IMG/VR virus record: IMGVR_UViG_3300046011_002027
Span: 1-35,811 of that record
From: a virus
DNA length: 35,811 nucleotides
Reading direction: 5' to 3' (one strand)
In this document: piece by piece, positions 16,712-24,874 of the stretch
How the letters are laid out: each line of letters begins with the position of its first letter
Position numbering within the stretch: the stretch's first letter is position 1
The notes under the pieces: model-generated
The model's input: only the letters and a program-made list of their open reading frames with translations
Told to the model about the DNA's origin: nothing
Database searches by the model: none
Made by a program: the position numbers and the translations under genes

Positions 16712-17115
16712 GTTTTGAGAGCGCATTTGATCGACTGTCGATGGTGGCCTCGACGGATTGGGGCACATCTGCTGTGTACCAAAACCGCAAAACGCGGTTT
16801 CCGATTGTCGGCATATTCGACAACAACTATCAAGGCGTGGATGTTGCCGAGGTTGAATTCGCAAGCAGCACGCCGATCTTGACCATCCCGACGGCAACGC
16901 TGCCGTGCAAGCCGGTAGTCGGCGATTTCGTGATTATCGACTGCCGGAACTACACGGTTCGGAACTTTCGCGCAGACGGCACGGGTATGACCGTGCTGCA
17001 TCTGGAATACATGACCGAGTTGGAAATCGCAACGGTTAACAATCTGCTGCTGCAAGACGGCTCCAATATGCTGCTGGAGAACGGCGGCTTCATCTTGCTT
17101 GAGGTGAGCAACTGA
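16708..17115 (+). CDS. Head-tail connector, FII-like paralogue (copy 2)
   Basis: Protein of 135 aa, a divergent duplicate of the gene just upstream. Shared elements include ESAFDR, GIFD..YQGV.VA, EFAS, VRNFRADGTGMTVL and LE at the same spacing, with about half the residues identical by eye. It adds a 25-residue C-terminal tail, NNLLLQDGSNMLLENGGF, a leucine/acidic repeat pattern seen in phage virion proteins. The two copies could form different rings (stopper and adaptor), or one could be a decoy or regulator. The next gene starts within its stop (TGATG). Confidence 0.75.
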   Translation: MSFESAFDRLSMVASTDWGTSAVYQNRKTRFPIVGIFDNNYQGVDVAEVEFASSTPILTIPTATLPCKPVVGDFVIIDCRNYTVRNFRADGTGMTVLHLEYMTELEIATVNNLLLQDGSNMLLENGGFILLEVSN

Positions 17116-17558
17116 TGGCACACGCACGCACACAAGTACGCAATGCCGTGGTCTCGGTACTGCAAACCGCAGCGGTCGCCGATACAGTGTCGAAGTCGCG
17201 GGTCTATCCGATCCCTGCCGACACAGTATCAATGGCGCTGGTCTACACCAACGCCGAGGCTATCCCGCAGACCACGCTGACATACCCGCGCAAGTTCGAG
17301 CGAGAATTAAATCTTGTCGTCGAATGCGTAGCGCGAGACTCTGACTATTTAGACGACCGCCTTGACCGATTGTGCGAGGCAGTCGAGAACGCCATCGGAG
17401 CGGACAATACGCTCGGTGGCGTGGTAAAGGATTGCGTGTTAAGCGACACGCAAGTGACGCTCGACTTTAACGGCGATGCGCCAATAGGGTCGGCGAGGAT
17501 GCAGTTCCGTGTGTCTTACCGGACTGCGGAGACAGACGCAGGAACTATCATTTCGTAA
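17115..17558 (+). CDS. Tail terminator (gpU-like minor tail protein)
   Basis: Protein of 147 aa. The pattern RTQVRNAVVSVLQ, then SRVYPIPADTVSMALVYT, then RKFERELNLVVECVARD, DDRLDRLCEAVENAIG and MQFRVSYRTAE fits the alpha/beta fold of tail terminators such as lambda gpU, which cap the tail tube at the correct length. It sits between connectors and tail tube protein, the expected place. The ATG overlaps the previous stop (TGATG). No signal peptide. Confidence 0.8.
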   Translation: MAHARTQVRNAVVSVLQTAAVADTVSKSRVYPIPADTVSMALVYTNAEAIPQTTLTYPRKFERELNLVVECVARDSDYLDDRLDRLCEAVENAIGADNTLGGVVKDCVLSDTQVTLDFNGDAPIGSARMQFRVSYRTAETDAGTIIS

Positions 17559-17569
17559 GGAGATAAAAC

Positions 17570-17962
17570 ATGGCAAATCATCATGGCTCGGAAGGCGTGG
17601 TTCGGGTTGGCGCAAACACTGTCGCCGAGGTGACGGGTTTCTCGTTCACCGCGACGGCGGAGTACGCCGAGGACACCACCCTCTCGGATACGGCAAAGAC
17701 CTACAACGTCACCGCGATCACCTCGTGGAACGGCTCTGTGACGGCATTTTGGGACGAGACGGATACCAGTGGGCAGATCGCTCTGGCTCCTGGTGCTAAC
17801 GTCTCGCTCGTGCTCGCGCCAGAGGGCGTGGACAGTGGCGATACGCGCTACAGCGGAAACGCTCTCGTGACCGAGATCACACGCAATGTGCAGCGCGGTG
17901 CGATCACGGAAGTGACCTTCAACTTCATCGGCAACGGCGCTCTGACTGCTGCCACCTCTTGA
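17570..17962 (+). CDS. Major tail tube protein
   Basis: Protein of 130 aa, mostly beta strand, with an initiating ATG downstream of a strong AAGGAG (about 17557-17562), suiting an abundant product. The order VVRVGANTVAEVTGFSFTAT, AEDTTLSDTAKTYN, SWNGSVTAFWDETDTSG, VSLVLAPEGVDSGDTRYSG and ITEVTFNFIGNG is characteristic of simple siphovirus tail tube proteins (lambda gpV N-domain type) that polymerise as hexamer rings. No Ig-like C-terminal domain is present. It lies between the terminator and the G-like chaperone, matching the standard order. Confidence 0.85.
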   Translation: MANHHGSEGVVRVGANTVAEVTGFSFTATAEYAEDTTLSDTAKTYNVTAITSWNGSVTAFWDETDTSGQIALAPGANVSLVLAPEGVDSGDTRYSGNALVTEITRNVQRGAITEVTFNFIGNGALTAATS

Positions 17963-17976
17963 TATAGCGAGGACTT

Positions 17977-18333
17977 ATGAACTGGAAAGAACAGGCGAAA
18001 TCGCAATTCGCTGAACGGCGCAAGCCGGAGACGCTCGTTGCGATACCTGTACCGGCTTGGAAAACGACTGTGTTTTTCTGGCCGGACATGACGCTCGCCG
18101 AGCGTCGTGAAATCTTTATGCTGGCAAAGCAGAAAGGCGACGAAACCGTGCTAGACCTAGAGGCGATGGCGATCACGTTGATCGTTCGCGCTAGGGATAT
18201 CGAGGGCAAGCGTCTGTTCAGCAAAGCTGAGCGCATGGAGTTGATGAACGACTACGATCCCGAGGTTATCGCGGAGATTGTATCGGCCATGAACACCCCA
18301 GTTCCAAGCATTGAGGACGCAGAAAAAAACTAA
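17977..18333 (+). CDS. Tail assembly chaperone, gpG-like
   Basis: Protein of 118 aa located between tail tube and tape measure, where lambda encodes G. It has an N-terminal beta part (ETLVAIPVPAWKTTVFFWPD) and helices (LAERREIFMLAKQ, AMAITLIVRARD, MELMNDYDPEVIAEIVSAM). It ends SIEDAEKN over a run of seven A residues. The last codons AAA AAC form a slippery heptamer, and the minus-one frame stays open for 54 codons, so a longer GT product is expected. G and GT bind the tape measure protein and bring tail tube subunits to it. Confidence 0.85.
   Translation: MNWKEQAKSQFAERRKPETLVAIPVPAWKTTVFFWPDMTLAERREIFMLAKQKGDETVLDLEAMAITLIVRARDIEGKRLFSKAERMELMNDYDPEVIAEIVSAMNTPVPSIEDAEKN
18324..18330 (+). 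promoter_or_regulatory. Programmed -1 frameshift site A AAA AAC
   Basis: The heptamer A_AAA_AAC is in the exact zero frame (codons GAA AAA AAC TAA). It fits the X XXY YYZ rule with a stop codon directly after it. After slipping, translation continues at CTA (18330). Stem sequences a few bases downstream (GAGGACGGGC and later GC-rich arms) might stimulate slipping; I did not fold them. Confidence 0.85.
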
Positions 18334-18494
18334 TAGAGGACGGGCATCTCCGAGCGATTTATGCTCTCGCGCTACGGCTGCACGTCCTCCCCGAGCAAGT
18401 TTTTGAGATGACAGAGAGCGACTTCTACCATCTTCTCGCGGCCTGTAAGTTGGAAGCGGAAGAGCAGGAGAAATCATGGCGCAAGCACAAGTAG
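18330..18494 (+). CDS. T extension of the GT chaperone, made by -1 frameshift
   Basis: Fifty-four codons in the minus-one frame after the slippery site, ending at TAG 18492-18494, with no start of their own. Translation gives LIEDGHLRAIYALALRLHVL, then PEQVFEMTESDFYHLLAACK, then a charged end with EEQEKSWRKHK. It is helical, as T domains usually are. Joined to 118 residues of G it gives a protein of about 172 aa. The end overlaps the tape measure start (18476) by 19 nt. It fills the otherwise empty 140 bases between G and tape measure. Confidence 0.8.
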   Translation, partial: LIEDGHLRAIYALALRLHVLPEQVFEMTESDFYHLLAACKLEAEEQEKSWRKHK

Positions 18495-19723
18495 TCCTCA
18501 CAGCGGTTGACCGCACGCAAGTTGCGATCAACTCCGCACTCAAGGGAATGAAAACCTTGGAGCGGACGGCAAAAGTAACCGCCCGCGCTGTGAATCTTGC
18601 CTTTGGCCTTTTGAGCGGGACGATCCTTGTGAGCGCGTTCGGTAAAATTACCGAAGCCGCAAAGAAGACAGAAGAAGGACGACGCGCACTTGATGACTTT
18701 AACAAGGCGCTAAAAGATCCGGCGTTAGTATCCGCTGCCAACTCATTCACGACAACGATAATCAAAGGCTTCACGGAAGTGGTGAAGTTCGCTGCAGAGG
18801 CAGCAAAGGCGACAACCAAACTCGGGCGCGATCTTGGGTTGATTGCACAGCCTGTAGATCCTTCGCAGTTTGGTAAAGGCGAAGGTGGTAGGAGAGGCCG
18901 TGCGCCACGAGTAGATCCACTCAATAGAATGGAAAACGAGTGGAAGTTTCGACAACAGATGACGGAACTCCAAAGCAAGCGAGACAAAGAGGCTGCTGCG
19001 CTTTCTGCCAAGTTGTTAGAAGGTCTGCGACGCGATAACGATCTGACCATGACCGAGATCGAAAGAACGGTTATGGAGTTCAAAGAGTTCAGCGCGGCGA
19101 TAGATCGGCAACTCAAGGCTGGCACAATATCGCAGTCGCTTGCCGAGTCGCGGATGTCTGAATATCTCGACCGCATACTCCCCGAGGTTGAAGTCACTGG
19201 TAAAAAAACCCCAGTGCAGGAATTCAAAAAAGCAACCGACCAAATGCAAGAGTTTGCCAAGGCAGCAGCCGAAAGCATCCAGTCGAGTTTTGCGGACTTC
19301 CTTTTTGATCCGTTTAAGAACGGACTGAAGGGTATGCTCTCCGGCTTCCTAAACGTGATTCGCCGCATGATTGCAGAGGCCGCAGCAGCGACCATCTTGC
19401 AATCGTTGTTCGGTGGGTTTGTTGGTAGTGGCGGATTCCTTGGAGCATTGGCCGGTGCGCTCATTCCACGCGCAATGGGCGGCTCGGTCTCTGCTGGAAC
19501 CCCGTATCTTGTCGGCGAGCGCGGGCCGGAGATGTTCGTGCCTGGCACCTCGGGCAACATCGTGCCGAACAACAAAATGGGCGGCGTTACCGTGTCGCCG
19601 GTTTACAATATCGACGCTCGCGGTGCGAGTGCTGATCTACAAGATGCGCTGCCAGGTATCCTCGCGGAGAATAACCGGCGCATATTCGACGAACTCGACA
19701 GACGCTATGGGATAGGCCGATGA
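18476..19723 (+). CDS. Tape measure protein, short
   Basis: Protein of 415 aa, rich in alanine and lysine helices. After an N-terminal region (VVLTAVDRTQVAINSALKGM) comes a hydrophobic stretch VNLAFGLLSGTILVSAFGKI, then long coiled-coil helices (residues 150-270), a second hydrophobic part FLNVIRRMIAEAAAATILQS with FGGFVGSGGFLGALAGALI, and the typical end MGGSVSAGTPYLVGERGPEM followed by FVPGTSGNIVPN. This end signature is standard for siphovirus tape measures. Tape length sets tail length; at about 1.5 angstrom per residue this one implies a tail near 60 nm, short for a siphovirus. GGAG is about 6 nt before the ATG. Confidence 0.9.
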   Translation: MAQAQVVLTAVDRTQVAINSALKGMKTLERTAKVTARAVNLAFGLLSGTILVSAFGKITEAAKKTEEGRRALDDFNKALKDPALVSAANSFTTTIIKGFTEVVKFAAEAAKATTKLGRDLGLIAQPVDPSQFGKGEGGRRGRAPRVDPLNRMENEWKFRQQMTELQSKRDKEAAALSAKLLEGLRRDNDLTMTEIERTVMEFKEFSAAIDRQLKAGTISQSLAESRMSEYLDRILPEVEVTGKKTPVQEFKKATDQMQEFAKAAAESIQSSFADFLFDPFKNGLKGMLSGFLNVIRRMIAEAAAATILQSLFGGFVGSGGFLGALAGALIPRAMGGSVSAGTPYLVGERGPEMFVPGTSGNIVPNNKMGGVTVSPVYNIDARGASADLQDALPGILAENNRRIFDELDRRYGIGR

Positions 19724-20727
19724 CAGACTATGTATTGCCGCCCGACCTCGTTGCGTCGGATGTAGAGTGGAGCCTGTTCGACAGCACGGCAGTGTTCGCA
19801 TCGCCGCTCTCTGGCGCAGTGCGTACCGTGTCGCGTCCCGGCACTCGCTGGGGCGTGCGGATGACCTTTCGCAGCGTGTCGGATCAGAAGCGACGACGAC
19901 TGATGTCGCTGATCGCTATCCTGCGAGGCCGTGCCAATCGCGTGTGGCTTACCGATCCCGCCTATACCCTCTCCGGTTCTTTCTCCTGCCCAGAGTTACT
20001 GACTAACAATGCAGCAGTTACAAATACAACTGGATTCAGTTCCAGCAATGCTGAACTCGTCCTTTCGTCTGATAGCCATCTTGGTTTGCGCCTCACTCGC
20101 ACTGGCGTTACTGGCGACCGTTATGTTTATCAGTCTGCCGCTACTACTGTTGCGAGTGCTCCTTACGCGATACGGATGCTCTTGGCCGCTGGTAAGGGCA
20201 ACGCTCGAGCCTCGATGGAGGCTGGTACGTCGCAAGGTGCGACAGATGTTCTAAACGGCGCAACGCGCACGTCGGCCGGAATGTATGTGGACAGTTTCAC
20301 GGCATCTGGAACTAGCACGCATCTGTCCTTCTACGACTACATTTCGGGACGCGCTGCGGGCGACTTCCAGTTTCTCTCGTGGGTATCCTCGGCTCGCTGT
20401 GCGCTGGTCAATGGCGGATCGCAGACAGGCGGCACGCTTATCATCGACGGTTTGCCGACATCGACCAACGGGCTTGCAAAGGCGGGCGACTGGTTCGAAG
20501 TCAATGGCGAACTTAAGCGCATGACCGCTGACCTCAATTCCGACTCATCTGGCAATGGCTTTCTGATGTTCGAGCCTACGCTGCGAACGTCTCCGGCCAA
20601 CAATGCGCCAGTGATCTTCCGCTCGCCAATGGGCCGGTTCATCGTGGCCGACGAGTCAACGTCTATGGGTACGCGGCCCGGTATCATCTCCGATGTCACG
20701 CTGTCCTTTGTTGAGGACATCACATGA
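19720..20727 (+). CDS. Distal tail protein with inserted carbohydrate-binding-like domain
   Basis: Protein of 335 aa, coupled (ATGA) to the tape measure. The outer parts (residues 1-85, VEWSLFDSTAVFASPLSGAV, and 235-335, ending RPGIISDVTLSFVEDIT) look like one domain of a minor/distal tail protein that rings the tail end. Between them, about residues 90-225, is a beta-rich insert (CPELLTNNAAVTNTTGFSSS, YAIRMLLAAGKGNARASM, LSFYDYISGRAAGDFQFLSW) resembling galactose-binding folds. An inserted host-binding module in a distal tail protein is known in other siphoviruses. Exact family not recognised. Confidence 0.65.
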   Translation: MTDYVLPPDLVASDVEWSLFDSTAVFASPLSGAVRTVSRPGTRWGVRMTFRSVSDQKRRRLMSLIAILRGRANRVWLTDPAYTLSGSFSCPELLTNNAAVTNTTGFSSSNAELVLSSDSHLGLRLTRTGVTGDRYVYQSAATTVASAPYAIRMLLAAGKGNARASMEAGTSQGATDVLNGATRTSAGMYVDSFTASGTSTHLSFYDYISGRAAGDFQFLSWVSSARCALVNGGSQTGGTLIIDGLPTSTNGLAKAGDWFEVNGELKRMTADLNSDSSGNGFLMFEPTLRTSPANNAPVIFRSPMGRFIVADESTSMGTRPGIISDVTLSFVEDIT

Positions 20728-21350
20728 GTCGTTTCGTCTCTGCCACTAACGAGACAGAGGCCGATAAACTAGCGGTGACCGTTGTCGTGCTAGCCGATCT
20801 TGACTTTGCGTCTGGCATGGTACGGGTACATGATGGCTCCGGCACGTTATCGTTTGGCGGTAATTCTTACCTTGGCGCAGGGCAATTCGCTGGCGTTGAC
20901 ATCATCGACGAGAACATCGACATCGTGGCACGCGGCATAAAGTTATCGCTATCGGGTGTTGATTCGACGTTCGTTGTGCCGACGATGACCGAGGTCTATC
21001 AAAACCGCGATGTGACCATGTATCTCGGCTTTGTAAGTCAGACCACAGGCGCACTCATCGCCACGCCAGAGACCATCTGGGAAGGGCGAATGAACCAGAT
21101 GGTTTTTAAGATCAACAACGGAAGTGCCGTTGTAGAACTTTCGTGCGAGCATCGTTTGCGCCGGGAGCCTCGCGTTGCTCGATACACCGATGAAGATCAG
21201 CAAGTGCTGTATTCCGGTGATCGGTTCTTCGATTTAACGTATTCCATTCAAGGCTTCATCAGCAAATGGGGCGCACGAGACGCAGCCTATGGCGGTTTCG
21301 GATTCAGCCAGCCCAGCCCTATTGAGCAGCGCGAGGTGCGAAAAGTCTGA
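20724..21350 (+). CDS. Minor tail/hub protein (DUF2163-like)
   Basis: Protein of 208 aa, coupled (ATGA) to the distal tail gene. Strands such as VTVVVLADLDFASGMVRVHD, TLSFGGNSYLGAG and IKLSLSGVDSTFV, and a conserved end RRYTDEDQQ-like (here VARYTDEDQQVLYSGDRFFD), match the hub/adaptor proteins that precede the Cys peptidase and tip protein in many phages and gene transfer agents. It probably joins the distal tail ring to the tip. No enzyme motif seen. Confidence 0.7.
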   Translation: MSRFVSATNETEADKLAVTVVVLADLDFASGMVRVHDGSGTLSFGGNSYLGAGQFAGVDIIDENIDIVARGIKLSLSGVDSTFVVPTMTEVYQNRDVTMYLGFVSQTTGALIATPETIWEGRMNQMVFKINNGSAVVELSCEHRLRREPRVARYTDEDQQVLYSGDRFFDLTYSIQGFISKWGARDAAYGGFGFSQPSPIEQREVRKV

Positions 21351-21748
21351 TGCGCCGCTATGACTGGGCAAGCAAACTGCACGAACATATTGCGGCCAAT
21401 GCTGGCCGTGAGTTTTCGTGGGGCGATAACGACTGCTGCCTGTTCGTGGCGCGTGCAGTTGATGTGATCTGCGACACGAAACACGCCACTAGTCTCGCGT
21501 CTCGTTACCATGACGAGGCTACCGCACAGACTTACATCGCGCAGTCTGGCGGCATCGCTGCGGCAGTCGATACATTTATCGGCCCTCACAAAACAGAAGG
21601 CCGACCTATGCGTGGCGATGTTGTTTTGTTCAGCGGCTCGAACGGCGAAACGCTAGGCATATGTATCGGAAGGCATATCGCAAGCGTTGGGCAATCCGGC
21701 GTTGTGATGGAAGATCGCGCAAAAACTATCTGTTATTGGAGCATCTGA
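21350..21748 (+). CDS. NlpC/P60-like cysteine peptidase, tail assembly
   Basis: Protein of 132 aa. The motif FSWGDNDCCLFVARAVDVIC supplies a catalytic cysteine at the start of a helix, followed by RPMRGDVVLFSG and a histidine in the strand GICIGRHIASVG, the Cys-His layout of NlpC/P60 proteins (DUF6950-like). Such proteins at the tail tip, like lambda gpK, cut peptidoglycan during DNA entry or take part in tip assembly. The ATG shares a base with the previous stop (TGATG). It lies directly before the J-like gene, as in lambda. Confidence 0.78.
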   Translation: MRRYDWASKLHEHIAANAGREFSWGDNDCCLFVARAVDVICDTKHATSLASRYHDEATAQTYIAQSGGIAAAVDTFIGPHKTEGRPMRGDVVLFSGSNGETLGICIGRHIASVGQSGVVMEDRAKTICYWSI

Positions 21749-21749
21749 A

Positions 21750-24170
21750 ATGCCTCAAGCGGTTGCTCAAGCGATAACGCAATTTATTGTCACGACCTTT
21801 GCCGTTAGCGCGTCAAATGCTTATTACGTCTATGCGGTAGTCACGGCTGCAACGTATCTGGCAACCCCCGCAGCACTGGCAAAAATAACCGAGTCGTTGA
21901 TCGGCGTTCCCAAGGTCAACAAGCAACCGGCTGACGTTGAATACACCGGAACGGTAGAGCCTCGCCGTATCATCTATGGAGAGGTTTTGGCGTCTGGAAT
22001 GAACGTTATTCCGCCGATGACCTCCGGCACGACCAACGAGTATCTGCACCAAGTTCTCGCCATTGCGGGCCACGAGTGCAATCAACTCGGCACTGTGTAC
22101 TTCAACCGCGAGGTCATTGGCACGATCTCGGCGATCAGCGGAACCGATGACGACGGCAAGGTAACAACCGGCACCTACGCCAACAAGGCATGGGTGCGTC
22201 GTTATGCTGGAACATCTACGCAGACCGTAGACTATAAGTTAGCAGCGGCAAAGCCAGATCAGTGGACAGCGGCCCACGCTGGCAAAGGCATCGCCTATGT
22301 TGCATTAACATTCAAGTATGACGAGGAGACCTATAGAACCGGCAAGCCGGAACTGACGCTGCTGGTACAAGGGCGCAAGGTCTACGACCCACGGCTCGAC
22401 TCTACGCGCAGCGGTGGCAGCGGATCGCAACGGGTTACAGACCCAACGACATGGGCATATTCGACGAACCCCGCGCTGTGCCTCGCCGACTACCTCATCG
22501 ACGACTCGCTTGGGCTTGGCGAGGACGATACCCGCATCGACTGGCTGAAGGTAATGGATGCGGCAGACATCTGCGACGAGACCGTAAACCTACCAGCGTC
22601 TGCAACGCAGAAGCGATACACCTGTAACGTCGCACTGACCGCGACCGATAGGTTCGAGGACAACATACGGGTGCTGTCGCAAGCGATGGCGGGAGTGTGC
22701 TACTACTCGGGCGGCTTGTGGCGCATCTATGCTGGCGCATGGTCGGCCTCTGCCTTCACGCTCACGGACGGTGACCTAGTCAATGGCGGTATCTCTGTTG
22801 TCACCGCGTACCCGTATAACCAACGGTACAACTCGGTGCGCGGGCGGTTCATCAACAAAGACCGCAACTGGCAAGCGATGGAATACCAGCCGGTTATCAA
22901 TACGTCCTATGTTTCTGCCGATGGCGAGCAGATGTGGCTGGAGACCGACTTTGCAGCCTGCACGAACGAGTACGAAGCGCAGCGGCACGCCATCCTTCTC
23001 TCGCGCCGCAGCCGCAACGGGCAAGTCGCCACGGTTAAATGCGGCATGAGTGCGTTCGGTATCCTGCCGTTTGAAACTGGCACGGTGACGTTCTCGGAGA
23101 TTGGTTGGACGAACAAGACCGTGCGCTGCGAGGGCTGGCAGTTCGACCCTACGGGCGCAATCGAGTTAGTGCTGCGCGAGGAAGCGTCTACAGATTGGAA
23201 CGATCCGCTGACGACCGACTATCTGACACCGACGAGCGTTACCACGCCGACCCCAGATATCTACGAACCTAGCCCGCCGACTAACCTTACCGTCACCACG
23301 CTCGAGAGCAGCATCTATCTCTCGTGGTCTGCGCCTGCCGTCGTGCCGCTTGGCTCCCAATATGATCTCTACGAGTACACCTCGCAGACCCCCTTCTCGT
23401 CAGCCACGAAGGTCTGGACGGGCATCTCGACTAACGTATTCATAGCCAAGACCGACACCACCACGCGCTACTACTGGGTTAAGATCCGCACGCCCGATGG
23501 CGGCGTGTCCGATCCAGAGCCTCCCGTCAATGGCGTGCCAGCGGGCGCAGCATCACTGCCGAGTGCGCTGTCGCTGTCGGTATCACCTAGCAGTCTTACC
23601 ACCTCGGGCACGAGCGCGAGCCTCACCACGGCATCTGCTACGGCGACTGCGGTCGGCGGTACGTCGCCCTATACCTATGCGTGGACACGACAAAGCGGCT
23701 CGACCAGTATCTCGGCGGACAGCGCATCCTCGGCGACCAGCACCTTCACCGGCACGAGTCTCGCCAGCGGCACCACCTACGATGCGGTTTTCCGCTGCAC
23801 CGTAACCGATAACGTTGCGGCCACGAAAACGGCTGACGTTAGCGTGTCGATCACGCGCACCGTCTTTAGCGCATCGGCCAGCCCTGCGACGTTGGTTAAG
23901 ATCGTGCAGACCTCAAGCGCGACGACCAACAGCACCACGGTCACGCCGACTGGCGGCACCTCGCCCTATACCTATTCGTGGGCATTGCTCGAGGGCGACA
24001 CGCTCACGGTCAATAGTCCGACCGCAGCGACCACTACATTCAGCAAGACAGGAATGAACACTGGCGAATCGTTCTATTCGACTTATCGGTGTACCGTCAC
24101 CGATAGCACATCGGGCACCCCGCTGACCGCAACAGCGGATGTGATTATCACCATCGAGCGGAGTGATTGA
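21750..24170 (+). CDS. Tail tip attachment protein (J-like) with Fn3 and Ig domains
   Basis: Protein of 806 aa. The N-terminus has a hydrophobic segment (YYVYAVVTAATYLATPAALA), as many J-like hubs do. The hub region follows: RRIIYGEVLASGMNVIPP, ALCLADYLIDDSLGLGEDD, FEDNIRVLSQAMAGVCYYSG and VRGRFINKDRNWQ. Residues about 505-605 are a fibronectin type III domain (PPTNLTVTTLESSIYLSWSA). Two Ig/PKD-like domains (about 610-705 and 710-800) share GGTSPYTY(A/S)W and YRCTVTD-type cores and are probably duplicates. It should contact the host receptor and open the channel. The Ig domains likely bind surface glycans weakly. Confidence 0.87.
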   Translation: MPQAVAQAITQFIVTTFAVSASNAYYVYAVVTAATYLATPAALAKITESLIGVPKVNKQPADVEYTGTVEPRRIIYGEVLASGMNVIPPMTSGTTNEYLHQVLAIAGHECNQLGTVYFNREVIGTISAISGTDDDGKVTTGTYANKAWVRRYAGTSTQTVDYKLAAAKPDQWTAAHAGKGIAYVALTFKYDEETYRTGKPELTLLVQGRKVYDPRLDSTRSGGSGSQRVTDPTTWAYSTNPALCLADYLIDDSLGLGEDDTRIDWLKVMDAADICDETVNLPASATQKRYTCNVALTATDRFEDNIRVLSQAMAGVCYYSGGLWRIYAGAWSASAFTLTDGDLVNGGISVVTAYPYNQRYNSVRGRFINKDRNWQAMEYQPVINTSYVSADGEQMWLETDFAACTNEYEAQRHAILLSRRSRNGQVATVKCGMSAFGILPFETGTVTFSEIGWTNKTVRCEGWQFDPTGAIELVLREEASTDWNDPLTTDYLTPTSVTTPTPDIYEPSPPTNLTVTTLESSIYLSWSAPAVVPLGSQYDLYEYTSQTPFSSATKVWTGISTNVFIAKTDTTTRYYWVKIRTPDGGVSDPEPPVNGVPAGAASLPSALSLSVSPSSLTTSGTSASLTTASATATAVGGTSPYTYAWTRQSGSTSISADSASSATSTFTGTSLASGTTYDAVFRCTVTDNVAATKTADVSVSITRTVFSASASPATLVKIVQTSSATTNSTTVTPTGGTSPYTYSWALLEGDTLTVNSPTAATTTFSKTGMNTGESFYSTYRCTVTDSTSGTPLTATADVIITIERSD

Positions 24171-24180
24171 GGGCGCACAC

Positions 24181-24441
24181 ATGATTGATATGTCCAAATT
24201 CAAAGTGCCGACAGGTTCGCTGTTGGTCGACGGTGGCTTGGTTGTGGCGCTGATTATCTGGGGCACGCAGATGACCTCAAAACTTGACGCGATCAGCCAA
24301 CGCCTGGAGAAGGTCGAGCAGACCACGATCCAGCCGGAAGCCGATAGGCGCATTGCGGTGATCGAGGCGCGTGTGGCTGATACCAATACCAGGCTGCAAT
24401 CAATCGAGGCCAAGTTAGATCGCGTGCTGGAGCGTCGATAG
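24181..24441 (+). CDS. Small membrane protein with coiled coil (lysis cassette)
   Basis: Protein of 86 aa from the ATG at 24181, with GAGGG about 8 nt upstream; an in-frame GTG at 24163 lies inside the tip gene. One transmembrane helix (LLVDGGLVVALIIWGTQM, residues 14-31) is followed by a heptad-like helix LDAISQRLEKVEQT and a second RLQSIEAKLDRVLERR. It is the first of three neighbours with the same plan. Possible roles are holin partner, spanin-like component or superinfection factor. It lacks a lipobox and a proline-rich periplasmic part, so it is not a clear spanin. Confidence 0.7.
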   Translation: MIDMSKFKVPTGSLLVDGGLVVALIIWGTQMTSKLDAISQRLEKVEQTTIQPEADRRIAVIEARVADTNTRLQSIEAKLDRVLERR

Positions 24442-24597
24442 ATGGACATCTTCGAAATGTTCACCCGCGCATGGCCGGTAATCCTTGCGCTAATCACGCT
24501 CATCATTGTGCTGTCGAAGTTAGACCTTCGCGTCGCGGTACTCGAGGACAAGATCAAAACGCTGTTCGATCTTGTCAACAAACGCAACGACAAATAA
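24442..24597 (+). CDS. 51-aa membrane protein with short coiled coil
   Basis: Its ATG follows the previous stop codon directly, with no gap. The protein MDIFEMFTRAWPVILALITL continues as a transmembrane helix to about residue 26, then LDLRVAVLEDKIKTLFDLVN, a short coiled coil, and ends KRNDK. The positive tail suggests the C-terminus stays in the cytoplasm, though that is uncertain. The layout repeats that of its two neighbours. Candidate holin or antiholin subunit; no family recognised. Confidence 0.65.
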   Translation: MDIFEMFTRAWPVILALITLIIVLSKLDLRVAVLEDKIKTLFDLVNKRNDK

Positions 24598-24616
24598 TCA
24601 CTGGCGAGGGCTTAAC

Positions 24617-24874
24617 ATGAATATGCAGAAGATTGTGGATATGCTCTTCCCTGTACTGCTTGCCGCTGTTGGTTGGCTACTCACGGAGATTGCATCCTTT
24701 AACAATCGTTTGCTCTCGGTTGAAAGCAAGATGCCCGCGCTGATCACCGCAGAGGGCGTGCCGACTGACAGCCCTATATCAGCCGAGCGACGGCACAAGA
24801 TGAAAGAAGAAATCTATACGGACATTCACGATCTGCAAGTACGGGTTAAATTGATTGAGGAGCGCAGCAAATGA
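24617..24874 (+). CDS. 85-aa membrane protein with coiled coil
   Basis: From the ATG at 24617, with GAGGG upstream. One transmembrane segment (MLFPVLLAAVGWLLTEIA) precedes FNNRLLSVESKMPALIT, a Pro/Ser linker and a C-terminal amphipathic helix YTDIHDLQVRVKLIEERSK. Similar small proteins occur beside holin and lysozyme genes in marine and freshwater phages. The stop overlaps the holin start (ATGA), which suggests a fixed ratio of the two products. Role unknown; holin regulator is a reasonable guess. Confidence 0.68.
   Translation: MNMQKIVDMLFPVLLAAVGWLLTEIASFNNRLLSVESKMPALITAEGVPTDSPISAERRHKMKEEIYTDIHDLQVRVKLIEERSK

Noticed and set aside
18157-19575. Minus-strand frame of 472 aa opposite the tape measure
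   Set aside because: Ser/Ala/Arg-rich shadow of helical repeat codons, no recognisable motif, crosses several real genes.
24163-24441. Longer version of the first membrane protein from GTG 24163
   Set aside because: It would start inside the tip protein gene; ATG 24181 has a GAGGG ribosome site at good distance.
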